NCBI RefSeq assembly: GCF_002994745.2
Contig: NC_037090.1
Location: forward strand, 6,197,501 to 6,261,500
Length of the DNA stretch: 64,000 nucleotides
Direction: 5' to 3'
Origin: Rosa chinensis
Lineage: Eukaryota > Streptophyta > Magnoliopsida > Rosales > Rosaceae
Each line of letters opens with the position of its first letter. The stretch's first letter is position 1. The notes below the pieces were generated by a model that was not told the DNA's origin, searched no databases, and worked only from the letters and a program-made list of their open reading frames with translations. A program made the translations under genes and the position numbers. Positions 26,544 to 36,129 of this stretch are shown here, piece by piece.

Positions 26544-27256
26544 GGTAGTACAACTCCACAGTGATCAGGTTCTTGGATATCATATATATTGTGGTTATGT
26601 TTAATTTGACAGCGCCCTAAACCTAAGCCTAAACTCCAGTTAAATGTAGAATCATTACTCATTTCTATCATACCCTAAACTTCAGCTATATTGTATGAAT
26701 GAGATTGAAGGGGAATCCCTGTATATTTGTCATTGATTAAAAAATCACAAGATTCAAAATTTTGGGAGAGTCTGTTGCTTGTCAAACGATAAATTATTAA
26801 AGGCAATTGATATTCCATGCAAAGTTTGTTGGAATTGGAAAGAATTGAAATGCAAATCACAAAAAATCCTCCTTATTAACACAAACAATATTTTCTAATT
26901 ATGTCTTTCATTTTCCTTAATTCATTTCTGATCATAATCTCGATGATATTTATGTGAGCTTCTTACCTTAAATTATATCATTTTTGTGATTTTATCTTAA
27001 GCAACTCTTTCAAAAATTTCTCTAATAATTTGGTTAATAGATAAAAACTTCAGACAATTGGATCTGCATCCTTGGATAAGATTTGATTTTCCTTAAACCA
27101 AATGATTGAATTATGGCTGCTTTGTAGACCAGAAATTGCTTACAATTTTACTGTTAAAATTCAATTGGAGTAAAATGATCCTCAGAGATTTCATGTAAAG
27201 CCATGAAAGCCATACACATAGATTAAACTGGTGTGTGTGTGTGTGTGTATAACTTT

Positions 27257-27555
27257 GCTCAGGAACAGAGGTCCGTTCCTAAGCTTAGGAACGGATTTCC
27301 ATTTTTTTTCCACTTTTCGATCACACATTCACATCTTAACCGTTCAGTTTTTAGGTCCTAATGTATAGATCACTTATGCAAATTTTCAGCCAATTTGATG
27401 ATCTTAAGGCATCCAAAACTGCAATTTACACGAACGAACTGAATCTGTCGAACCGGAACCGTTCGTATTTATGATGGTAAATTGCAGTTTTGGATGCCTT
27501 AACAATCATCAAATTGGTTGAAATTTTGCAAAAGTGATGTATGTATCTGTGTGTG

Positions 27556-27560
<5 letters not shown>
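27257..27560. mobile_element. Fold-back MITE, right arm truncated (copy A)
   Basis: Left arm matches copy B. The right arm breaks off after AAAAGTGATGTATGTA, where (GT)n and (TA)n tracts begin. Central arms around CATCCAAAACTGCAATTTAC pair with GTAAATTGCAGTTTTGGATG. Confidence 0.75.

Positions 27561-27589
<29 letters not shown>
27561..27589. repeat. (TA)n microsatellite
   Basis: A perfect TA run that follows the truncated arm of MITE copy A. Confidence 0.9.
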
Positions 27590-27591
<2 letters not shown>

Positions 27592-28163
27592 ATCTATGTA
27601 TCTTTACATATATAATGTATTGTATGGTTTCATCTTGAAATATCATAATATGGCAGTTGATAGTTAGCCACCATAAGACGAGAAGTTATCAAAGACAATT
27701 GATATTCCATGTAAAGTTTGTTGGAATTGGAAAGAATTGAAATGCAAATCACAAAAAATCCTCAGTCCACTAACAGAAATTCCTCCTCCTCATTAACACT
27801 AAAACAATATTTTTTAATTCTGTCTTTCCATTTTCCTTAATTCATTTCTGATCATAATCTCGATATTTATGTGAGCTTCTTAACTTAAATTATATCATTT
27901 TTGTGATTCTATCTTAAGCAACTCTTTCAAAAATTTCTCTAATAATTTGGTTAATAGGTAAAAACTTAAGACAATTGGATCTGCATCCTTGGATAAGATT
28001 TGATTTTCCTTAAACCAAATGATTGAATTATGGCTGCTTTGTAGGCCAGAAATTGTTTACAATTTTACCATTGAAATCCAATTGGAGTAAAATGATCCTC
28101 AGAGATTTCATGTAAAGCCATGAAAGCCACATAGATTAAACTGGTGTGTGTGTGTGTAACTTT

Positions 28164-28545
28164 GCTCAGGAACGGAGGTCTGTTTCTAAGATTAGGAACG
28201 GATTTCCTTTTTTTTTTTCTTTTCCACTTTTCGATCACACATTCACATCTTAACTGTTCAGTTTTTAGGTCCTAATGTATAGATCACTTCTGCAAATTTT
28301 CAGCCAATTTGATGATCTTAAGGCATCCAAAACTGCAATTTACACGAACAGACCGAATCTATTGAACCGGAACCATTCGTGTTTATAATGGTAAATTGCA
28401 GTTTTGGATGCCTTAACGATAATCAAATTGGCTGAAATTTTGCAGAAGTGATGTATACATTAGGACCTAGAAACTGAATGGTTAAGATGTGAAAATGTGA
28501 TCGAAAAGTTTCTTAGCTAAAGAACGGACGTCTGTTTCTGAGACG
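28164..28545. mobile_element. Fold-back MITE, full length (copy B)
   Basis: Almost the whole 382-bp element is an inverted repeat. The left terminus GCTCAGGAACGGAGGTCTGT pairs with the right terminus, which reads GTCTCAGAAACAGACGTCCG in reverse complement. Inner arms share CTTTTCGATCAC, TTCACATCTTAA, GGTCCTAATGTATA, GCCAATTTGAT and CATCCAAAACTGCAATTTAC. It has no coding capacity. The superfamily is not determined because the flanks are (GT)n tracts that hide any target duplication. Confidence 0.8.
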
Positions 28546-28646
28546 GACTGTGTGTGTGTGTATATATATCTTTACATATATAATGTTTGTATAATGTATT
28601 GTATGGTTTCAACTTGAAATATCATAATATGGCAGTTGATAGTCAG

Positions 28647-29561
28647 TCACCATAAGATGAAGAAGAGACAACAGCCTGTAATACATAAGATTGTGAAGAG
28701 GAAGCTAACTAAATTTGGTAGCTTCCCTGCAGCATTTTCACCTTGTATATACTCACCGAAAGGTCCAAAACCATTGAAGTTCCCTACACGATCGATGAAA
28801 ATCATATATATAACTATATAAGAGCTATAGTTTCTATATTCGCTAATGTTTTCTGGCTAGATATGTGACATGTTATGTTGCTACTTAATATGGAACTTAA
28901 AGTTTTCAAATAATCAATGGTCCAACAAATTGGCGATATAACATGTCAGGCTATCCGGCAGTGGAGAATTTATCTTACACCTGTTATCTTATTATGTAGA
29001 TTACCTCTTTGGCTGGTATAGCTGCAGCCGTCATGGAGGGCACCTCTTATATCTGGTAGTGTAGCCTTATTATTGAAAATGAAGGTCGATAACATGCTAT
29101 CAACGCACTTCAGCACTTGCTGTGTCTCAGCCAGACAGGGTCCATGGCAGAACAGATCAAGTGCATTAGGAGGCACATTAAGGTTTCCGCTTTCGTTCAA
29201 TCTATATGCTTTATCACAACCAGAATAGATCTGCAGATTACAGCTTACATCTCATAATCAACTCACAATATCCAAAATTAAGAAAGAAAATTTTGGAACT
29301 GAGTACATAGTTTGGACTCACAAACTTATTGCTGAAGCACGTTAAGGCGTTGAAAAATCTTTCCCCTGGGTTGTCTGCTGAATAGCCTGCCATATTTACC
29401 AAACAATCATACGATGATTATCAAGCTATCTGGAAAAAAGTTAGAAAATGGAAGAGAGCGGCACGAAATACAATCTAACCTGAGAAGCAGCAAAATACTA
29501 CAATGAGAACAAGAGTGAAACCAAGGAACTTGTGTTTTGGAGGGAGATTAAAAAAAGTCAT
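28647..29561 (-). CDS. Small secreted/membrane Cys-rich plant protein (DUF7731-like)
   Basis: A 169-residue protein from four exons: 29561-29480, 29386-29322, 29230-29005 and 28783-28647, all in phase. It has an N-terminal signal peptide (FLGFTLVLIVVFCCFS), an ectodomain with about eight cysteines (motifs ALTCFSNK, YSGCDKAYRL, DLFCHGPCL, VLKCVDSML, HDGCSY), and a hydrophobic C-terminal segment (LVSFLFTILCITGCCLFFIL) that ends one residue later. The pattern fits the plant family I know as DUF7731, of unknown function, at the membrane or cell surface. The short last exon is easy to miss. Its stop codon sits at the edge of a tandem duplication, so the 3' UTR is made of repeat DNA. The family name is less sure than the gene structure. 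Confidence 0.85.
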
Positions 29562-31752
29562 TATAATGGTGAAGCTATGTGAAACTGATTTTTGAAAGTA
29601 GTATTGTAGGAGAAGTGGATGGTTTTTATCTCTTTAATAAGGCATGAGACACTGCCACTTTACTTGGTAAACCAAAAGGAAGAGAGATTAGTTGGTGGTT
29701 TGAGCTAGTTGTAGCAGAAAATGGTTGGGGGACAATGGACTTGTAAGGAGTGAAGTTGGTAATGTAAGCCACCAACTTTGTAGTTAGTCTGTGAACATAC
29801 ATTACCATTTTGGGTGTAAAAATCTAGAACTAAGTGTGTCATCTTATAAAATAACAATGCTTTTGCTAGATCTTAAAAGGCAATCTATACTGATTGCATG
29901 TTGTGGAAGAAAGCATAGTGAAATCCTTTGATCATCTTTTCTTCAAATTAAAAAAAAAAAAAAAAAAAAAAGAGTAAAATTGGAAAAGTACGTTAAGGAG
30001 AAGTTGGAAACATGAAATGTTGGTAACTTCTTGGATTAAATTTCAGCTTGCTCAGAATGACATGCATAGACATGGACTCATTTCCTTTTCAACAAGAATC
30101 ATCACACCTTAGAGACAACTCATGCAATTGCTAAGTTATGTTAAGCAAGCTTGGAATACTTGTTGGAATCACTTGTTGGAAAGCCAAACTATATTCTAAC
30201 TAAGCTATACCCTGTAATTGTTAAACTAAGATTTTCCCTTATTTTTCTATATTTTACATATTAGAATTTCATTTTATGAACCTCCTATTCCATCCCATAT
30301 ATCTTCAGCTCGAGTTGGTTGGCCGGTAACAAGGTTCACTGCAAAGATTCCGCAATTTGGCGTTTCTGATGTCAATTGAATTTTTATTTTTATTTTTGAT
30401 TAAATAATCATTAATCTAATTTTCACCTGTCATTTGAAATTCACCTGTGCCATGAGCGTAATTAGTATTCGTACAACATAATTTTTATAATATGCATGGA
30501 CTTGCGCAACAATGAAATACCGAACAGATTTTTTATTTTTATTTTTTTTGTATAAATTTTTTTGCTTGACGACCTCCTTCAGTTCTGAACTTCTGATGGC
30601 AAGCTGTAGTATGACTATCTTCAATTTGTACAACAATGGCCGATAACCTTCTGCTATAACAATCAAAACTGCAATCCAACTGCATCTCTCCCGAAGGTCT
30701 TCTTCATCCATGGTACTCGGTTCAATATAAGATCTTCCATATATATCTGACACTAAGGATAACTCCAACGAATTGATGAAATGATGATGAACATCGAGTA
30801 GGGCACAGATGATGATCGCACCATGGATTGAGATAGTCTTGGGAGAGATGCACCTGGAATACGTACAACCTTCATTATTAAAGCAGAAGGTTATTGGATA
30901 TTGTTGCACGAATTGAAGATAATCGTACTGATTGCTGCTCTAGCACCTGATGAAAAAAACAGAAATAAGCAGCGGAGCTACTACAGTTGTACTTAATTAG
31001 CAATGCCATTTCCATTACTGACACCAAGGATAACTCTAACTAATTGATGAAATGATGAACACTGAGCAGTGTGCAGATGATGATCGATTGAGGAGGTTTA
31101 TATAAGAGTAAGTAGCAATGCCATTTCCATGACTCACCGGCCTGTGTAGGCAGGCATGAATATAGTGTGAAGAGTGGTAGTAGCCTAGTAGGTGCTGGGT
31201 GCATTGTCTGTGTTGTGCAGAGGTAGGTATCCAGATCAAAATAAGGTGATCACCACATTTCGAATTGTTATGAATAGCAGTAGAGATCGAATGGCAACTC
31301 TTTGCCTTCATTTTCTAATGAAATTTCTTTCTTATTTTTTCGAGAATATATTAAGGGTAGCAATATATAGATTTCAGATATTTTAAGCTCCTCATAATCT
31401 ATATTTTTTATTTAAACATTTGCCTATTTATATATTATTATTTGATTTAGATATACATAATACATTAGAAGTATAATCTGCAGGACACCTAAAATTTGAT
31501 GCATAGATGCACCTAAAACACTAAAGTGTACCCGCAATAGAGTAGGGATATAGAAAATTGGAAAGAATATGTATCTTGTGATCAGAGCACAAATCGCCAA
31601 TTGCTTTTGCTCATCATAACATGGATGGGGTATGTTTTGTCATTTCATGATAACAAAAAGGAAGGGACAGAGTATCTCCAACAATAATAGTTCGGTTCAA
31701 CTGGAAAGAACAAAGAAGGGTGAGACAACTGGTCTTTACTTTCTAGTGCTTC
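29562..31752. other. Intergenic region with small duplications
   Basis: The left part is the promoter of the DUF7731-like gene. An A-run lies at 29947-29970. Between 30740 and 31130 two pairs of near-identical strings recur about 270 and 110 bp apart (ACTAAGGATAACTCCAACGA / ACCAAGGATAACTCTAACTA, and AGCAATGCCATTTCCAT twice). A minus-strand frame at 30430-30909 reads through the first copy; it has no known motif and I do not call it. Confidence 0.45.
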
Positions 31753-33561
31753 CTATTTGATGTACTGAGAAACCCACTTGAATCCATCTCCATAACCCAT
31801 TTTGCGAACAATGCTGCACATGAATACTTCAAGAGGGCGCACGTTCGAGTCTGCCAAGTTTACTTTACCCTTGCCTGTGGTGAAGTTGTTCAGACCAAGG
31901 TGATATCGCAACTCTTCTTCTGATGCCGCATATGGTATGTCAATCTTGTTTCCCAGAATAAGGAATGGAACAGTGGCCAATGCCTCATCAGAGAGGAGAG
32001 CATCCAGCTCCTTTTTTGATTCCGCGAATCTTTCCTTGTCATAAGAATCCACTAGGTAAACAACTGCATCCACCTTTATAAACAAAAACAAAATGCATTT
32101 TTTATGAGCAGAACCTAAAGAGAAAATAATATGAATTCAGTAAGAGAAAACAGCAAAACTTGGAATTTACCCTCAAAGACTCATGAACAGCAATACCATT
32201 CTTTCAAAGACAATCAGTCAGATCCAAAAACTTTTCAATGAGATATTCCAAAAGATAGTCAAGCACATAATCAGTCGGCAGCTGTTACATCTCCTCACTA
32301 TAAGGGGCGGTTACATATACAACATACACAACTACATCTCCCAAGTTCTACTGTGTACAATTTCCCTAAAGAAAGTCCTCCTTCATATAGATTCAAAGTG
32401 GTTCCATGACTCAGTAGTCGACAACACAAGCTTATCTCATGGTTAACTATTTTTCCATCTACATAAAGAAAATTCCAAAGCAAAGGATGTGTGTCTGGTG
32501 AGCTACTATTAGCATACTTCTAAACACAAAAGTTGCTATCAGCGAACTACCATTATTTCTATCTGCCTCCCATGAATCAGATAAAAACAAAAACTTTTAT
32601 CTGGGATTATGGAGGCACAAAGATCCCAAGACTTAACAATTAATGTGGCTGGTGAGTATTGTCATCTAGCTAGCTAACCAAAATTAGAATCTTGTATCTG
32701 CATGCGCATTAAAAACATTAAACAAGAAAAACCGAAATACAATAATTTGCATCGTTTCCAATTTGAAATAGACTCTGGGACCTTTAATCCTTAATTTCTG
32801 CAATAACTAGTTGCCAAATACAAGAACCAATGGGCACAAACAATGCAACAATCGACACAACCGACTTTCTATCACAATTCAAGCTCAAAACAGTTCATAT
32901 ACACAGAAAACCAGTTGCCTTATGAGTATATCATCTTACATTATATCGTCAATAATACCTTGGCATAGTAGTCTTTCCAAACTCTGCGAGCAATCTGATG
33001 CCCACCCAAATCAAAAGCCTTGAACTTGATTTTCCCAATGCTCAACTCCTCAGATGTCGGATACTGAGTCGGTTGGTGCTGAACTAATCTCTGCAATAGC
33101 CCATCACAAGCAAAACCCAGAATCAGAAAATCAAACAAAATGCTACTAATTCATTCCTATTCAACATTTTACTGATCCCACCTATTCTCTCTGTGACAGA
33201 GCTTCCATAACATGAAAAAGATATTTCAGGTCAAGCTCAAATCTTTGAATCAATTCTACGCTTATAGTTGAACGGAAAACACAAAATGTATAAAATTGTG
33301 GACTTTCCCAGCAATCAAACAGAACCCACATTGAAATCAAAATCGAAATACCAAAAGATCATCCAAACAGTGAAAAAACAACAACCCAAGATTACAAATC
33401 AAATGAAAAGGATTGAAATAGAGAGGAAAGACCTCGTCTTTAAGCATATGAAGCAAGGTGGTTTTGCCGGCATTATCGAGACCCAAGAACAAGATCTTGG
33501 CCTCCTTCTGCCACAAGCCTAGCGACGCGAGAACCCCATAGAACCAATCGAACAAGAACAT
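31753..33561 (-). CDS. SAR1: SAR1 small GTPase (COPII coat assembly)
   Basis: A 193-residue Arf-family GTPase that starts COPII budding at the ER by inserting its N-terminal amphipathic helix and recruiting Sec23/24. Exons are 33561-33433, 33090-32959 and 32073-31753. Visible are the Sar1-type N-terminus ([17 protein letters not shown]), P loop GLDNAGKT at 27-34, switch [11 protein letters not shown], switch II DLGGH, the NKID guanine-recognition motif, and the C-terminal hallmark [20 protein letters not shown]. Length and sequence match plant SAR1 closely, and nothing is missing. The 885-bp second intron is free of other genes. Confidence 0.97.
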
Positions 33562-33784
33562 AGCTGTTTCACGCACAGATCGAAAATCAGAGAGGAGGAG
33601 CTCGTACACAAATAATAACAGTCTTTCTTTCTTAGCTTTGGCCTTAACTCTTACTCTATATTTTATGTGGGTTTCTATTTCTCTTCCAATCGAACGGTTT
33701 GGGATCTCATTGGAGAGTTGGAGGCATTTTGGCCGTCCGATCAAAACCTCCCATCAAATTACCGACGAAAATTAACACAGTGCG
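33562..33784. promoter_or_regulatory. 5' UTR and proximal promoter of SAR1
   Basis: This short region upstream of the SAR1 ATG runs into a tandem repeat array at about 33785. I see no clear TATA box. Confidence 0.4.
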
Positions 33785-34290
33785 ATGAGACCTTCTTTAT
33801 AAAATAATGTAACTGGCGAAATTTCGTTGGCATATCCTGCTCACTTTGGAAAAAACACACACATGTATCCAAGAATTTTATCGCTAAGAACCTTCAATAT
33901 GAAATAATGTATTGTTGAAGTTTTGTTGGCAAATCCTCACTTTGAAAAAAACAATACCACCTGTCCCAAAGAAATTTTTGTCGCCAGAAACCTTCTCTAT
34001 AAACATAATGTACTGTCGAAATTTCGTTGGCATGTCCTCAATTTGAAGAAAACACACCTGTACCAAAGAAACTTTTGTCGCCAAAATCCTTCTCTATAAA
34101 AGAAGCTGTGGAATTTAGTTGGCATAACCTCACTTGGGGGGGGGGGGGGGGGGGGGGCGAACAAAACACATGTACCAAAGAATCTTTTGTCACCACAAAC
34201 GAGCCGGCGCTGTTCATAAGCATTGAGAAATAGTATATAGTAAATACTATCAAAATTTCGTTGGCATACCCTTAATCTGAAAAAAAAAAA
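33785..34290. repeat. ~100-bp tandem repeat array with a G22 run
   Basis: About five degenerate units start near 33790, 33890, 33990, 34087 and 34190. Each carries CCTTCTCTATAAA...TAATGTACTGTCGAAATTTC, then GTTGGCATATCCTCA, a TTTGAAAAAAACACAC segment, TGTACCAAAGAA and TTTTGTCGCC. In the fourth unit the A-rich segment is replaced by 22 consecutive G (34136-34157). Open frames across it are by-products of the repeat. Confidence 0.8.
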
Positions 34291-34311
34291 AAAATTGTAC
34301 TTTGATTGTAA

Positions 34312-34320
34312 TATATTATT
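34312..34320. repeat. Left 9-bp target-site duplication of MULE
   Basis: TATATTATT directly precedes the element and recurs at 35997-36005. Confidence 0.85.
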
Positions 34321-34805
34321 GGACAAAATACTGTTTACTCCCTATACTTATAGGGTCTCGACGTTTCAGTCCCTGACGTTTCAATTTCACCTAAAAAGTC
34401 CTTGAACTTTCCAATTTCACCTAAAAAGTCCCTGCCGTCAATTTTCCGTTAAAAAGTCTGTTATCTTGCTGACGTGGCACTATTTCAACAGTAAAATGAT
34501 TATTTTACCCTTACTGACCCCAAAAAAAAAATTACTCTTTTTTTTCCTATTTTTTAAGTTTGTTCTTTTTTTTAACTCTTTTTTCTCTATTTTTTAATTT
34601 GTTCTCTTTTTTTTTCCTACTCTTTTTCTCTATTTTTTTAATTTGTTCTTTTTATTCCTACTTATTTTTTAACTCTTTTTTCTCTATTTTTTTAATTTGT
34701 TCTTTTTTTTCCTACTCTTTTTTTAACTCTCTTTTTTTTTTTTTTTTTTTGTTCTCTCTTTTTTTTTAACACCATTTTCTCTTTTTTTATTTATTTGTTC
34801 GCTCT

Positions 34806-34841
<36 letters not shown>

Positions 34842-35996
34842 CTTTCTATTTTCTATTTAGCTCTTCTTCCTCTTCCTCCTCTCTGCTCTTCGGCCTTATT
34901 TTCCTCCTCCTTGATCGCAGCTCATGTTTTCGGCCACGCTTGGAAGCCGGAATGGTCGGGTTCTCTTCCCTTCAGATTCCGGCCCCTTCGTGGTGTTGGA
35001 GCTATATCAGAAGCTTTCTCTCGACGTCAATAACGTTTCTTTGGTGTTAGTTTGCTGAGATGATGAGCCAATAGAGATTCAAAGAGGATAAGATATTTGA
35101 GTTTTCCTGCGAGTTTCCTTGTTTGGTCTATTTGGCAGTTTCTGATCTTAACTTTAGAGAGAAATGTTTGAACTGTTTTGGCACCGAAGAAAGGGAGGTG
35201 ACACGTGAATTGATTTGATTTGGGTGTGCTCCGATTTGGTTTGGAACCGCTGTATGGATAGGGGTGATTAGGAGAGGTGGTGATGCTTGCTAGCATGACG
35301 GGGATGATGGATGGACAGTGGAATGGTCAGCACTTGCTTGGAGCGGCGGGCACGCCAACGGTGATAAGGAGAGGTGGTGATGCTCGCCGAAAACTGGAGC
35401 TGAGATCAGGGAGGAGGAAAAGAAGGCCGAAGAGCAGAGATGAGGGAGAGGAAGAAGAGGTAAACAGAAAAGAGAAAGAAATAAAAAAAAAAACAAAAGA
35501 GAGAGAACAAATACAAAAAAGAGGAAAAAGTTTTTTTTTTAAAAAGAGTAGGAAAAAAAAAGAGAAAAGAGGGTTAAAAAAAAGGAGAACAAATAAATAA
35601 ATAAAAAAGAGAAAAGAGTAAAAAAAAAAAAAGAGTAGGCAAAAAAAAAAGAGTAGGAAAAAAAAGAGAGAAGAAATTAAAAAATAGAGACAAAAAGTAG
35701 GAATAAAAAGAACAAATTAACAAAATAGAGAAAAAAGAGTTAAAAAAAAAAGAACAAACTAAAAGATAGAAAAAAAAAAGAGTAATTTTTTTTTTGGGGT
35801 CAATAAGGGTAAAATAGTCATTTTACTGTTGAAATAGTGCCACGTCAGCAAGATAACAGATTTTTTAACGGAAAATTGACGGCAGTGACTTTTTAGATGA
35901 AATTGGAAAGTTCAGGGACTTTTTAGGTGAAATTGAAACGTCAGGGACTGAAACGTCGAAACCCTATAAGTATAGGGAGTAAACAGTATTTTGTCC
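34321..35996. mobile_element. Non-autonomous Mutator-like fold-back element (1676 bp)
   Basis: Termini GGACAAAATACTGTTTACTC and its reverse complement are flanked by a perfect 9-bp direct repeat TATATTATT (34312-34320, 35997-36005), the size typical of Mutator elements. The arms stay complementary for about 600 bp each: a conserved outer 220 bp, then a T-rich run (34530-34800, mirrored by A-rich 35450-35790), then a block around GCTCTTCGGCCTTATTTTCC mirrored near 35430. The unpaired centre, about 34960-35380, holds unique sequence that may be captured host DNA. There is no transposase. Open frames in the arms (34560-34769, 35277-35600) are low-complexity artefacts. Confidence 0.9.
34809..34840. 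repeat. (TA)n microsatellite inside the MULE arm
   Basis: A perfect TA run in the left arm. The right arm lacks an equal run, so it expanded after insertion. Confidence 0.9.
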
Positions 35997-36005
35997 TATA
36001 TTATT
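35997..36005. repeat. Right 9-bp target-site duplication of MULE
   Basis: TATATTATT directly follows the element and is identical to the left copy. Confidence 0.85.
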
Positions 36006-36112
36006 TATCTTTAAAAAACATTGTATCACACTATCATGAATTAAATTTAACATTTGATTCAACATTTGAAAATTACTAGTTGACCTCATTGCGGTCCCTA
36101 ATGAGATTAAGC

Positions 36113-36129
36113 TAATTGCTATTACTATT
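36113..36129. repeat. Target-site duplication at the LINE 3' end
   Basis: TAATTGCTATTACTATT, 17 bp, is identical to 40368-40384. Confidence 0.9.

Larger units (their letters stand above)
26790..28660. repeat. Tandem duplication of a ~0.9-kb unit containing a MITE
   Basis: Unit A (about 26790-27681) and unit B (about 27682-28660) are direct copies, offset by about 892 bp and roughly 95% alike by eye. Both hold GATATTCCATG..., the run TTGTTGGAATTGGAAAGAAT, a (GT)n tract, a fold-back MITE and the closing string ATCATAATATGGCAGTTGAT. Unit B ends inside the last codons of the DUF7731-like gene, and unit A carries a copy of those bases near 27664-27685. Confidence 0.85.

Noticed and set aside
30430..30909. 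A minus-strand frame of 159 codons.
   Set aside because: It has no recognised motif, crosses a local duplication, and ends in a Lys-rich low-complexity tail. It may be a scrap but is not supported as a gene.
33785..34290. Possible CRISPR-like array (regular repeats).
   Set aside because: This is a eukaryotic tandem repeat of whole units, with no constant repeat separated by unique spacers.
34560..34769. A Phe-rich plus-strand frame.
   Set aside because: It is the translation of a T-rich low-complexity MULE arm.
35277..35600. A Lys/Glu/Arg-rich frame of 107 codons.
   Set aside because: It runs through the purine-rich MULE arm and has no domain. Its mirror arm gives an equally meaningless frame.
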